Shown here in pieces: positions 12,162 to 23,959 of a stretch of 64,000 nucleotides of DNA. A program made the position numbers and the translations under genes. The stretch is from the NCBI GenBank assembly GCA_963277665.1, contig OY728166.1, forward strand, positions 548,635,219-548,699,218. The letters run 5' to 3'. The notes below the pieces were generated by a model. The model saw only the letters and a list, made by a program, of their open reading frames with translations, was not told the DNA's origin and did no database searches. This DNA comes from Viscum album. Taxonomy: Eukaryota; Streptophyta; Magnoliopsida; Santalales; Viscaceae. How positions within the stretch are numbered: the first letter of the stretch is position 1; each line of letters starts with the position of its first letter.

Positions 12162-12643
12162 AACTCCAGGTCATGAGTGGCGTAGTTCTGCTCATGCGTC
12201 CTCAACTGACGTGATCCGTAGGCGATCACGGCCCGCTCCTGCATCAGGACGCACCCGAGTCCAGTCCCTGATGCGTCGCAGTAAACTACGTATCCAACTC
12301 CCTCCTCAGGCAACCTCAAGATAGGTGCGCTGGTCAATCTCTGTCTCAGCTCCTGGAAGCTCTGCTGACATCTGTCTGACCACACAAAGGGTTTCCCCTT
12401 CTTCGTCAAGGATGAGAGTGGTGCCGCAACTCTGGAGAAGTCTGGCACAAATCTCCGATAGTATCCGGCTAGGCCCAAGAAGCTCTGCACCTCTGTCACG
12501 CTCCTGGGTGGCTCCCAAGCTAGCACTGCCTCGATCTTCGCGGGATCCACTGCAACTCCCGCCTCAGAAATGACGTGCCCCAAGAAATGGACCTCACGTA
12601 ACCAGAACTGGAATTTTGAGAGCTTTCCATAATGTTGGTGCTC
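12162..12643 (-). pseudogene. Chromovirus pol, middle segment: RT thumb and start of RNase H
   Basis: Reads in the same frame as the upstream segment after a TGA stop (12644-12646). It contains the conserved KLSKFQFW and VHFLGHVIS motifs after the RT palm, then [14 protein letters not shown] and the RNase H start [15 protein letters not shown]. The frame then fails at about 12160, where one base is missing compared with the family reading, and continues in the frame of 10410-12155. The TGA most likely arose from CGA by C-to-T change in a CpG site (inference). Confidence 0.9.
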
Positions 12644-12646
12644 TCA

Positions 12647-14527
12647 GAGTGTGTCTAGCACTACTCGCAGGTGGTAGGCATGCTCCTCCTCAGTCGTCGA
12701 GTATACCAAAATGTCGTCAATGGAGACCACGACAAATCGGTCGAGGTATGGCTGGAAGATCCTGTTCATGAGGCTCATGAACACTGCTGGAGCATTGGTT
12801 ACGCCGAATGGCATAACAAAGAACTCATAATGGCCATACCGACACCTGAAGGCCGTCTTCCGCACGTCCTCGTCTCGAACTCTGAGCTGATGATAGCCTG
12901 ACCGGAGGTCTATCTTCGAGAACCACCGTGCTCCCTTGAGCTGATCGAAGAGGTCATCAATCCGTGGCAGCGGATACTTGTTTCTCACTGTCACTTGGTT
13001 CAGGCGACGATAGTCGACACACAGTCGCAAGCTCCTGTCCGCCTTCTTGGCGAACAAAATCGGGGAAGCCCAGGGTGAAACACTGGGTCGGATAAACCCC
13101 TTGCTCTGCAAGTCCTCCAACTGTACCCGCAGCTCTCGAAGCTCGGCGGGGGCCATCCGATATGCTGGAGTAGATATCGGGGCTGTCCCGGGGTACAAGT
13201 CGATGTAAAAGTCTACCTCTCTATGAGGAGGTAGCCCTGGAACGTCATCGGGAAAGACGTCCACGTACTGGTCCACCACTGCAGGAAAAGCTGGACTCCG
13301 CACGTCCACTGCTCCTAGGATGAGGCTAGCCAACTGATGAGATATGGGCTGCACTCTCCTCCGCGGAAGTCCATCCTGTGCTGCAAAGGTTCCCTTCTCG
13401 CCGGTGAAGGTAAACCTGCTCCCGTCGGTGCGAACACATCGCACCTTGCGCCTAAAACAGTCGATCTGGGCATGAACCGTGGATAGCCAATCCATGCCCA
13501 AGATGACGTCGTAAGGCCTCGACGCCGCTACAAGGAGATCCCAGCTGAAGCTCTCGCCTCCTAGAGTAAGCTCACACTGCCGGCACCAGTGCGTAATCGT
13601 CGAGTCTGCTCCCGTAGGAGTCTCTAGCCGTAAGGATCGAGCCAACGGCTCAGTCGGAATCTCCGAGCTCCGAACAAGGGCAGAGGCTATGAAAGAGTGA
13701 CTCGCTCCTGTGTCTATAAGTACTGCGGTAAGGGTGGAATAGACACAGATCGTACCTCGAATCATCTCTGGCAAGTCGGGGTCGTAGGCCTCCACTGCCT
13801 GGAGCTGGGCCTGTCCCTGCCCGCCAGCTCCCTGTGGTCGAGGTGGCCCTCCTGGTGGTGGTGGGGGTAGAGCCTGGAAGCGTCGCCCACCACCCGCTGC
13901 TCGGCCAGCTCCTCTGCCTCGTCCGCCTCCTCCCTGCGGACCGCCACGGTCGACCCTCTGCCTCTGCCTGGGTGGCCCCTCCACCGTCTGCTGCTCCTCT
14001 GATCGGCGAGTCGGGCAGTCACGAGCCATGTGACCCTGCCCGCCGCAAGAGTAGCACAACCTGCCTCTCGAAAGGCTGGCACTCCGCTGTGTGCCTCGTA
14101 CTGCTGAGCTGGTGTCCTGAGGCCGTCTGCGTGGGGGTCTGGTCTGCCTGGACCCGTGAGTCATCCGTCGGCTACCTGCTGCCGAAGACTCAGCTACCTG
14201 CCGCCCTGCGCTAGGTCTCGCCGCTGAAGAAGGCTCTGCCAGGAAGCTCTCGATCAGGAGGGCTCGCTCCAGCACTCCCGCCTGGGTCGGAATGCTGAGG
14301 GAGATCAGCAACGCCCGAATCTCCTGTCGCAAGCCCTGCTCGAAGATCCGTGCCCGAAAGAAGGGGTCCCGTACCATGTCGGTCGAGTAGCGAGATAGGT
14401 CCGTGAACCTCGCCGCGTACTGAGCGACCGTCATGCTGCCCTGGCGCAGCTGGAGAAGCTCCTGGATGCGCACCGCTCGGAGGGTGGCCGGGACGAACTC
14501 AGAGCGGAAGAGGCTCTCGAAGTCCGT
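12647..14527 (-). pseudogene. Chromovirus gag C-terminus, protease and reverse transcriptase
   Basis: Open for over 620 codons between two in-frame stops. It shows the gag capsid end ([17 protein letters not shown]), an arginine-rich linker, a CCHC zinc knuckle ([14 protein letters not shown], 14015-14056), a proline/glycine-rich spacer, and the protease active site [11 protein letters not shown] (about 13690-13724). The RT follows, from [20 protein letters not shown] to the catalytic pair DD in SIDDILVYS (12713-12718). The usual aromatic residue before IDD is replaced by serine. There is no own ATG: it continues the frame of the segment upstream of the TAG at 14528-14530. Confidence 0.93.
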
Positions 14528-14920
14528 CTAGAGCAGGGATGCCTCATCGTGAACCTGGAGCATCAGGCTCCACCATCGTCCTGCCGCCACCTGCAGGAGG
14601 CTCGCTGCGAGAATCACCATGAGATCCGCTGGTGTCCTCACTAGCCGAAAGATCCGTACCACCGCCTCTAGCCAGTCCTCGGCGGCCTGGGGGTCCGCCT
14701 CACCGTGAAACCTGGGCGGTCGCTGGCTCTGAAACTCATGCAGTGCCCTGAGGCGACGTGCATCGTCAGCGTCTGGTACTGGTAGCATCGGTGGCTCGGC
14801 GGGTAAAGCTACCGCCGGTGCCACAGCTGGCAAAGGGCCCTGCACCGAGGCCTCGTCGCTCGGTGGGCTGCCGTCGCGCCCTACACTCGGAACCCTAGCT
14901 GGCAGTCGTCGCGGGGCCAT
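14528..14920 (-). pseudogene. Chromovirus gag, N-terminal segment
   Basis: The probable polyprotein start is the ATG at 14918-14920 (MAPRRLPARVPS). The frame is open further upstream to 15094, but that part lies in the leader and does not resemble gag. The segment holds the capsid start with RPPRFHGEADPQAAEDWLE, a typical plant gypsy gag motif. It ends at TAG (14528-14530), in frame with the following segment, at a position where relatives usually have tryptophan, so a single G-to-A change is the likely cause (inference). Confidence 0.88.
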
Positions 14921-14954
14921 CCTGAAAAGGAGAACAAGAGTACCACAGTCAGAA

Positions 14955-15065
14955 CAGTATACCTGGTGAGCTGGCACAAGTAATCGCAAGGAAAACTTGA
15001 GACTTTCATAAAGCAGATCAGTATACCCGGTGAGCTGACACAAGTAATCACAAAGAAAACTTAAA
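14955..15065. repeat. 64-bp direct repeat in the element's leader
   Basis: CAGTATACC-GGTGAGCTG-CACAAGTAATC is repeated at 14955 and 15019, with about 44 bp clearly alike. It lies in the untranslated leader between PBS and gag. No function is evident. Confidence 0.8.
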
Positions 15066-15250
15066 ACACACACGCAATCAATGTTTTCATGCATTAAGTC
15101 GGAAATCAGGAGTCAGGGTCCTGGTGTACGGATACGTTGGCCGCCGCACCAACACTGGGCTCCCTGAACTGATAACCACACTCAATACACTAAACACTAT
15201 TGCTTCATATAGAAAGAAAAGACGATCAGAGTCTGCGGTAGAACCGACCA

Positions 15251-15262
15251 CCTTTGATACCA
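15251..15262 (-). other. Primer binding site, tRNA-iMet type
   Basis: On the minus strand this reads TGGTATCAAAGG, three bases inside the 5' LTR end. It matches the usual initiator-methionine PBS (TGGTATCAGAG) with one change. Confidence 0.88.
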
Positions 15263-15380
15263 ATTTGTCACGACCCGTCCTCGGGGCCCGTGCCGTGACT
15301 ACCCCAAGCCCGCCTTCCATAGGCCAGGGGCTGGCGACTAGCACCAAGGCGTAAAATCCCAGTAAACAGGGAAGGCATTG

Positions 15381-15388
15381 CCTTTATA
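15381..15388 (-). promoter_or_regulatory. LTR TATA box candidate, 5' LTR
   Basis: TATAAAGG on the minus strand, about 120 bp upstream of the PBS. It is identical in the other LTR and is the best promoter candidate for the element. Confidence 0.55.
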
Positions 15389-15769
15389 AGTAACAACCAC
15401 ACAGAGTCAGCAAGCGGAAAGTAAGGTGCAGAAAAGTAAAGGGGCCGAAAATACAAGCCCAACTGTAAAGTACAACTGAAAAAGTAAAGTACAGCAACTG
15501 AAGAAAAGACGGCGGCCTCGTGTCGTCCACTGGCAATCCCACCTGAAGGGTGGGTACAGATAGCCTCCAGGCTCCTCGGGTCCCACGTCCGCTCCGAGTA
15601 CGTTCCGCCCAGTGGTCCACCTCCAGGTACCGTCCTGCTCCACGCCCCAACCGTGATCAGCGCTGTCCGTCGTCTGCAACCAACACAACAAGGTGCGGGC
15701 ATAGCCCGTGCAGGGGTGAGTACAAGGTACTCAGTAAGGACCCCGAGACCCCCGAAGGTCTCCCGAAAT

Positions 15770-16370
15770 CCACAAAGGATATAGCACAAAAGAAAGATGC
15801 AATCACGAAGTAACATCTGACTCGACTTAGGTATATGCCCATACATATACCTAAGTCCCCATTTCTAGCTCTGCTCACTAGCTCGAGAACAACTCAATCC
15901 ACAAAGGAAAGCAAGACTCAAATCCACAAGGAGAGTAAACAGTAAATCCACAAAGGATAGTTCAACACAATCCACAAAGGAGAGTAAATAGTAAATCCAC
16001 TTAGGATAGTTCAACACAATCCACATAGGAGAGTAACATTCGATTCAGCTCAACCAGGTATACTTTTTCAGATGACGTCAAAGATGATCACTGATCCATC
16101 TAAGTCGTCGGACCCACAAAGGATCGATAGGTACTAACCCCCGCAGAAGACCCACACAGGATCAGGCTCACACAGAACCTGTAGGCAGTGGCTCACACAG
16201 AACCGGTAGTAAGGACCCACATAGGATCGGGCTCACACAGAACCTGTAGCACTGATCCACGTAGGATCGCTGAGTGCAGTAGTCGACGCAGTCCACTGAG
16301 GATCTCTGCACAGTCGTCGCTGCAGTCCACGAAGGATCTCTGCTCTGCCGTCGTCGCAGTCCACGAAGGA
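15770..16370. repeat. Array of CCACnnAGGA motifs in U3, 5' LTR
   Basis: Same array as at 7400-8000, offset by 8370 bp, with only scattered substitutions. Its preservation in both LTRs shows that it was present in the parent element. Confidence 0.8.
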
Positions 16371-17069
16371 TCTCTGCTCTGTCGTCGAAGTCACAGCCAG
16401 CGCTAGGGTTCCCGCACATAGCGAGCTCGTTTAGGAGGGTCCGCTCCACGAGCCGAGAGTCTGATACATCAACTGACACGTAGTCCGAAGTTGATGTATC
16501 CAAAAGTTCCGTATCGACAACAGGATCTCAACGCGACAGACGGCGCGTCAAACGGACGCCCGGTCTGAGAGTTATTGGCATTTTCGTCCCAGGGGCCCGG
16601 TTGGTTTTTAGGGAAAAACCAACCCGTCCGTACTCCGCCTGTATCCGATCCTCGGGCGGAGCATGCCAAAAGTTCCGTCTCACTTAGAGGAAACTACCAC
16701 AGCTGACGGTACGTCGATCGGACGTCCGTAGCTCAAGTTATGAGCGTTTCCGCTCCGAGGGCCCGGTTGGTTTCGTGTACGAACCAACCCGGCCGAACCC
16801 AAAGTCTTCCGAAACCTTGAGTATAATATACCGAAACGACCGTCTTGATCCAAGGATCGCGTAGCCGCTGACGGTTCATCAATCGGATGTCCCAGGCCCA
16901 CGATATGGGAGAAAGACCGAAGAGGGCCCGAAAACGGGGGTTCTGGGCCCGGGGCGACCCGGCCCGAACCCCCCTGGGGTCGGCCGACCCGGGTAGGCCC
17001 GAACTGGGCCGAACCGGCTCGGCCGGGTCCGGTTCGGCCTGGGCGCGGCCCGGCCGACCGGACCGGCCG

Positions 17070-17253
17070 GCTCGGCTTCGGCCGAGCGGCCGAACAGGCC
17101 GCCGCCGCGGGTTTGACCCGCGGCTTTTGAAGAAACGCGGCCCCTGCGGGGGGCCGCCTGTCACGCGGACGCGGCCGGGCCGCCGCGTCCGTTCCCGGTT
17201 CCGCGCGGCCGTGGAACCGGCCGCCACCGCCGCCGCGGCTTCAGCCGCGGCGG
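17070..17253. repeat. Cluster of GC-rich hairpins in U3, 5' LTR
   Basis: Counterpart of 8651-8834. Clear palindromes lie at 17070-17087, 17106-17122 and 17230-17253. The segment just upstream (about 16980-17070) is longer than in the other LTR and is a CGGCC/GGCCG-rich run. Confidence 0.75.
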
Positions 17254-17992
17254 ACTTCCTCTACGGCGGCGTGCCGGGCGCCACCGCCTCCGGTCGCCGG
17301 CGCCGCCGCGCCGGCGACCCGCGCCGCCGCTGCCTTCCGCGGGCCGCCGGAGATGCTCTGGTGGCCCGTTTTGCCTCCCGTCTGCGCCGATGCCTCTCCC
17401 GGATGCCGACCTTCACTGCGGAAACAACGGATCGCCCCTGCCGTGCGGTTTGTCATCGTCCGTCATATCCGCACAACAAAAGTGATCGGCAGAGGGTTGT
17501 CGGGTCTTGTTCGTTAGACCCGCAACCCTCCGCGTTAGCCATAATCAACGGGAGAAAAGAAAAAGATGATCAACACATGATCCAACAATTTTATTTAAAG
17601 ATAAAATTGTTCGTTTGAAACCGACTTTTTAAATTATCAAGAACGTTCACGAGAAAATTTAAAAGGGGTAACTTTTCCAGAATAAATCCCTACCTTGATG
17701 ATCGTCGAGCGCAGGCGTTCTTCGCGGAAGAGATCGTCGCGGAAGAGATCGATCGTCGCGTCGTCGCGGGAAGGTGTCGCGTCGTCGCGGAAACCGGCGT
17801 TGAGCCGGCGAGCTCAACGAATCAAGAACAACAGATTTAAATTATTAATATTTAAATTTGTGTTTCGTTTAAAACCAAAGAAAAGAACTTGAGAGGAAAT
17901 CCGAAAGCACTCACCTCGAATGGTCGGTGATCGGAGATCGGAAATCGGAAGAACGTCTCGGGCGAAGGCGTCGTCGACTTCCGGGTTCGGCG

Positions 17993-17996
17993 TTCT

Positions 17997-18028
<32 letters not shown>
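17993..18028. repeat. 9-bp minisatellite TTCTTCGCG x4
   Basis: Four perfect units, against five in the other LTR. Confidence 0.95.
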
Positions 18029-18029
<1 letters not shown>

Positions 18030-18773
18030 AGAGGGTGGAGGCTCAGAGGAATTGCACAACGATAGCAATCCTCCAAAATAGACAAGTTTGTCTATTTTAT
18101 TATTTTTGCCAACAAACGTAAAACGCGTAAGTAACGACCCATTTAATTCGTTGAATTAATTCAACGAGCGAAACAGCCCATTTAATTCACGAAAGAAACA
18201 GCCCATTTAAATGGTCTGTTAAGAATTAAAGAAACGCGTCGGTTGACTTTTCAGTTTCTTTGACGGGTTTTCGCGGGTGCGTTACTTAGCGAAAGAAACG
18301 GCGGGGCTCGCGCGGGCCCCACCTCACAAATATCCTATCAAGGGGGTAGGATATTTCTGGATAGCATCCTATCCAGTTCAACACAGTTCAAGCCGCCTTT
18401 AAGTGGCTTCAAGTGGCTTCCAAGCAGCTTAAGTGAAATAAAATAAAGTTGTCGAACAAATTTATTTTATTTCTGACTTAAAGCCGCAAAATTTAAAAAC
18501 CACGTCTGAGCAAACGCAACTCCGGAAGAGGCGTTTCTAAGCAAATACCGGCGCTGCGATTTCATCGATGCCCTCAGAATTTGATTCCGGGCACCGGTTC
18601 AAAAGATAGAAAAACCCGCTCGTCCGTTCACTGAACGTACCCGAGCCAAACTTCGGAAATTGATTCCGGGCACACCGGGCCTCGGAATCAGGTGCCGTCT
18701 GAAGCTGCGCTCTTGTAAAATTCCAAAGAAAATTAAGAAAAAAAAATTTCCTTGAAATTTGCGGGTCTTTACA

Positions 18774-18778
18774 TGGGA
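18774..18778. repeat. Target-site duplication TGGGA, right copy
   Basis: Exact partner of 6891-6895. Confidence 0.95.
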
Positions 18779-19199
18779 TACCTTGGTTCTTCGCACCCTT
18801 GAGAATCCCTCTTGTGAGGATGAATACAGGTGACCAAAGTTCCAGCTTCATAGATATTCAACGATGCCCAATGTGACTAATTCCCTGACCGAAGGTTGCA
18901 TCCCTAACTTGATCCCTTGGAATTTCCAAACAGAAGCAATGTAATTAACCGACATCTATGAAGAGATGACATCAATAATGAGTTTCCCAAACAATTTCTT
19001 AATCTATAAGGGAGAACCGAACTAGGAAACATGTTCTGAGGACGAATCCACAAAATGATAAATCGACATTCCATCATCCCATTTCGATCAAGGACCATAC
19101 ATCTCTAATGAAGTGATGGATTCATCCCACATTTGGAAAGAAATAATTTGAGGTAACAAATGATATGACATCACATGGAGGGAGTCACTACTTGATAGA
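18779..19199. other. Stretch without a recognisable gene
   Basis: This is the right flank of the young chromovirus and should join 6890 in the empty site. Nothing was recognised; the adjoining copia relic does not clearly extend into it. Confidence 0.4.
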
Positions 19200-20655
19200 A
19201 ATAATAAAAAACAAGTATGATGTAATTAGAGAATCTATTTAGACCTTTCAATTGTCCAACTAAATGGGGATTTGTTCATTTTCCTTGTAAACATGTGTGA
19301 CATACAACAAATGGTTTTAGTTCAAAAGAATCTAAATATACCTCTTGATTTAATTTAGTCATGTGATTTTCATTTACATGGAAAATCCAATGATTCCATA
19401 GTTTGTTTTGGTATGATTCATGTGATGTTACATTGTTATCAATTTCCATTATTTGATTTGTATAATATAACACATAAATACTATGATTTAAATATGCCTC
19501 ATCATAAATAATGATATATTTATAAAAGAAACAACATTTATTCAAAAATTTGAAAATAAATCCATCTGTATCTTGTTTGGATACAAAAATATTTCTTTTG
19601 GAAACTAAATACATATAATAACAAGTCTTTAGAAATTAGATCATTATGGTGGAAAACATGATGTGGTAGTCCCTGATAGATACAAAAATCATTTTAGTTC
19701 TGTTGGCAGGTCAAAGATCTTCATCTCCTCAGTTAATATTTTTGACTCTACTTGGTCACTTTATTTGAATACATATGTGAGAACCACAAGATATATATAA
19801 TATTAAATTTTTAGAAGTAGATAAACTGCACTCAATAAAAAGTACACTCAAAAGTTCTCCTTTCTTATTTTTCTGGGTGTAGTTTTTCTTCCATTGACCC
19901 TTCTTTCCACATGCAAAATAGAAAACATGATGTTCCCTTACATTCCCATTGATCTTCCACTTCTTGTATGGGTGTGAAGAATATTTAGTCATAAAGACAT
20001 TTTCTTTACCTTTCCATTTTTTCACCATATGGATGGAAGGTTTTTCATGATTTGTATCCTTATATACTTGGTGATGAATAGTAAAAATATCTTACATATA
20101 CCTCTCAATGATTTTCATATTAAAACTTACAAAAAAACTGGAGAAGAATTGAGGGAGTGATTCCAGAATGAGGTTAGTGCCTAGTTCTTTGGGGAGCTTG
20201 ATCCCAAGAACCTTTAATCACATAATGTATCCATTGATCTTGACTACGTGAGGCCTAGCTGGGGTACCCTCTCCAAGATTTCTCAGAAATGGCGACTTGG
20301 AAATATCAAATTGTTAATATATATCTCTATCATATTAAAGACCTCAATGGTTATCAAGCATGCTATATGCATCCATGTTTTCATGAGACATCATTAGGTC
20401 ACTATACATCACTGAAATCATTAAACATTGAACATTGACCTCATTTGTCAAATGTTTTTCATAGACATGGAACTATTTATCACACATATCCTTAGAAGGA
20501 GGACAATACATTGAAGATTTTGGCACGTAAGGTTTCCATTAATGGCGTTGTAAAACCTGATGGTGCCTAAACCACTCTTTGAAGATACATCTAGTTAGGA
20601 GGTTACCATTCTCCAATATTTATTGTAGGGATAGTGTGGATGATAAACTTGTCAT
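19200..20655 (-). pseudogene. Ty1/copia relic: gag, protease, pre-integrase domain
   Basis: A likely gag start is the ATG at 20653-20655 (MTSLSS), followed by gag-like sequence with many stops (for example SHENMDAYSML). Near 19930 is a ruined zinc knuckle (FYFACGKKGQWKKNY) with only one cysteine left. At about 19760 is the protease region, read as YISCGSHICIQ, in which the catalytic Asp-Thr/Ser-Gly is gone. The stretch 19240-19614 is the pre-integrase domain, ending in ELKPFVVCHTCLQGK. The integrase and everything after it are missing. This is an old, 3'-truncated element. It resembles the split copia at 35655 and may be the same family. Confidence 0.7.
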
Positions 20656-22120
20656 TTTATTCTACATTTAAAAAGAGAATATTACAAGGATAGTGCTTGA
20701 TTAAAAAATATGTGAGATATAATAAATTAAATGATTTGATTTATTTATCTATTAAATATCTATCTATTTTATCAAGTCTCAATGTCCCTCACCATTGAAC
20801 TCATAATGTATAGAATCATTAACATTCTAGTGGAATGTATCCCCATTTATTTTATTATTTATCTAAAATTTGGCCATGGAAATTATTATAATGTAATAAG
20901 GTGGGAGTAATTACCAACAAAATACCCTTATCTCCATGGTCCATTGATTGGATTCCCATATCCTAAAATATGTAATTGAATTTCATCAACACTTACCTCC
21001 ATATTTATATTAAACTGACTTTGGTAATTAAACTTAATACAATTTTGGTTAATTCAACCCAAAAATATCATGATATAACTCCATGATAAAAGTAAGTGCC
21101 CAGACATTGGTCATGTGCCACAATTAGCTCTATGGTTTCATTATCAATCAAGTAATGGAATTTTTTGTCCGCCTTATTATTTAATTGAGGAATTAATTTA
21201 TTATTCATAAATTTTATCTTATTTTATCCTTTACATGCATTTCTATGGTTTCATTCTCAATCAAGTAATGGAAATCAGTATATGATTCCATTATTAATTG
21301 AGTAATTTTAACTTATTTTACGTAAATTTTATCTTGTTTTATCCTTTTCATGTCATGTAAATATTAAGTGGATGTTAATTAATTAACCATGTTGGATCAA
21401 AACATTTACACATAATTAATTTATTAATTCTCTTATTCTGACATTAATTCATTAATTTATGTAATCATGATCTTTCACCCATAAATTAAATTATTGCATA
21501 TACAAAAATAAATAAGTAATTAAATGACCCGTTCATGAGATTTATTTTAAAATAGATTTAATGAACATAAACTAAATCAACCTTTGACCTATGGGAAATA
21601 ACTCGTATTGTCGGTCTTAGCATGTGTTACAAAATTCCACCTGTATATCACTGGGGATGGAATCTATATGAATCCATATTAAACTACCTTCACATGCCTT
21701 CTGATGCTCCATTAATTACAAATATTTATTACTCACACACAGGTGAGGGGAACCAAGGGATTGATTAAAGGGCTTTACATAAATATCCTTTGACACATAG
21801 GTCATATATAATAATAGAGGGAGGTATGACTAAAATAGCATTATTTAATTTAATATAAAATAATTGAAAAATCTGGCAGTAAATTAAATTAAAATATCCA
21901 ATATATAAATAGGTCTTGATCAAGCATATGAATGGTCATACATTCAACGAATACACAAAAGTAAAAAACTAACATTTATTTCATTATTTGTTATTTTATT
22001 ATTTAAGATAAATGTCCTTGCATTAGTTAATTAATAATTTAATAAATTAATTCCCTTTCATCTTAATGATAATACGATCTTATTTGGAGATTCCCATGAA
22101 GCTCGAAGCAACACGTCGTA
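20656..22120. other. AT-rich stretch, possible old LTR
   Basis: No gene seen. It adjoins the gag start of the copia relic, where a 5' LTR would be expected, but no clear PBS was found. A TATATAAATAG motif at 21903-21913 points rightward, against the copia direction, so the LTR idea is weak. Confidence 0.3.
21128..21355. repeat. Two-copy tandem repeat, 113-bp period
   Basis: CTATGGTTTCATT-TCAATCAAGTAATGG starts at 21130 and again at 21243. Both copies end in ATAAATTTTATCTT-TTTTATCCTTT-CATG or a close variant. Confidence 0.8.
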
Positions 22121-22344
22121 GTAGTGATCAAACCCTATAACACCAGTTGACACACCAAAATAGCATGACCAACTTGAATATGCCATGAATAATAGTCGAA
22201 ACTGAAACCCGATCATGAAACTTAATTGAAGAGCACATGAGTAAAATCATGAACACCAATATGTATACACATAACAAGTTAAACCATGACAAATAAACAT
22301 TAAAAAACTCATAAAAGAAATTTATCATTATTAACGAGGGGACA

Positions 22345-23640
22345 ATATACTAAGGAAGAATTACGTAATAACAATAGAGAACATATTGGAGGTGACGACT
22401 GTATTGAGTATCACCCAGGGACCATCCAAATATAGCAGAACAAATGAAGAATTCAACTTTTTCCACCTACACTGGCTGTATATTTCAATGCATGTGCACA
22501 AATCCTTGTAATGGGACTCACGCCACATTGATATTGGGAAGGAATTTTTAAAGATTGAAATCACCTTTTCTAGACCCACAACTTGTTTTTTATAATCTTA
22601 TCCTAGAACATAAAAATAGAGTCCCAATTATTGTGGATGAGGTTGGCCATAATGGAGCAACACGATGAGATTTCATAGCTACACACTCCCCTGTATCCTT
22701 GCTCGAAGCTATAGAGATTCCAAATCAATGACTCTATGCATGAAGTCAGTGGAAGGAATGATATCATCAGGATGATGTTGTCTGAATAAAATTTAAATTT
22801 TAGAATGTAGCTAGGGTCACAATTTTCTATCTTCACTCAACACTCAACAAGGTCAATATATGATTGAATGTACATCATGGTGGTCATAGGTTCTTCAATT
22901 TTTGGGAACACTAAAATCAAAGACCAAAACTGGCGAAGTTGAGCACAGAACATGGGGGCATGACGTGGGAAATGGATTGTTTCATAGATATAGATGAATC
23001 ATGGGGAGTCTCAGACCTGGAAAAGAGGAAACCCCTCCATAAATCTAAAAAAACTGCTTCTGTGGTTTTTTTCTAGTAGAGATAGTGGGATGCATGGCAC
23101 CACCGTACTCAAGCACTCAATTTCTAGATGGTGTTATGGGAATAGAGTGGGTAGATTACTAAATATGTAAAAATTCTCGAGCATAATCCATGGGATTTGG
23201 TTTTCTTGAATCCTGAATTTGGTGAATATCTACTCCTCACGGGTCATGAAGGACAATATGGGATTGCCCTCATATTTCCTTTTCTGATTAACTCTCAGCA
23301 CTGTCTTGATGATGATGTTGTCATCAACCGCCAGAATATTCCACAAGTCGTGTGGCTTCTTCATTGGTGTGGGAGCATAGCGTTCATACATGTATTTTTC
23401 AAGTACAACCATATGACCAATAAAGTCATCTTTTGTCTTATTAGTTTCAGAAAATAATTTTGTGTGTGTAATAACAATCTATGGAATCCATGCTGGGAAG
23501 ATCGTGCATGTCGTGGTTGATGAGGACAATAGGGAAGGAATTGGGGTGGAAGAACATCCCATTTAGGTTGAAAACATTTTCTGAAAGATAAAAAATTTCA
23601 GGTGTCATAAAATAATTTGACTCACCGATGTTTATCCAAA
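22345..23640 (-). pseudogene. DUF247-like pseudogene, minus copy of the head-to-head pair
   Basis: DUF247 proteins are plant-specific, usually 400-500 residues, with a C-terminal membrane segment; their biochemical role is unclear, though some act as self-incompatibility factors in grasses. In order along the minus strand: an N-terminal stretch with HPNSFPIVLINHDMHDLPSMD (near 23510-23570), the hallmark ENQIPWIMLENFYIF (near 23190), then SLIWNLYSFEQGYRG (near 22700), matching the family's RNLIAFEQ-like motif, and finally YLDGPWVILNTVV (near 22415), matching the C-terminal PW motif before the membrane helix. Frameshifts and several stops separate these segments. The identification rests on motif order; a profile search would settle it. 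Confidence 0.68.
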
Positions 23641-23959
23641 AGATATTAGAGATTGATTGAATATGGGAACGACACTGGGTAAATACCGACAATGTGTAGA
23701 TAGATTGAGTGAAACCAAAAATTACAAATCTTGTACATCTTGGGAATGAGTGTGTGGTTCTAGGGCCTCCTTGGTCACTATTCATGCCGGGTTTAATATT
23801 CCCCACATTACATGTATCCTATTATTGAGTTATCAACCATTGTTATAAACCCTATGATCCTAAATTAAGAGTTGATCGTCTATGAAGCATGACCTTAAAC
23901 TATTTACATCAAGTCTAAGAATCACGACTTTAATACTTATGTAGATCTATTTTGGGATG

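Larger units (their letters stand above)
6896..18773 (-). mobile_element. Ty3/gypsy chromovirus (Tekay/Del-type), structurally complete
   Basis: This is an 11.9-kb LTR retrotransposon oriented right to left. The sequence shows two long LTRs beginning TG and ending CA, a perfect TGGGA target duplication, a tRNA-iMet-like PBS, a purine tract, and a gag-protease-RT-RNase H-integrase polyprotein ending in a chromodomain. Integrase after RT makes it Ty3/gypsy; the C-terminal chromodomain and very long LTRs suggest the Tekay/Del clade (inference). It is far richer in G+C than its surroundings. Two in-frame stops and one frameshift mean it cannot now make a full polyprotein. By eye the LTRs differ at about 50 sites plus a few indels, about 98.5% identical, so insertion is fairly recent. 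Confidence 0.95.
15266..18773 (-). repeat. 5' LTR of the 6896-18773 chromovirus
   Basis: This 3508-bp LTR is the promoter-bearing copy for the minus-strand element. Transcription would start near 15350, below the TATAAAGG motif at 15381-15388 (inference). It contains the CCACnnAGGA array (15770-16370), the GC hairpin cluster (17070-17253) and four TTCTTCGCG units. Confidence 0.95.
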
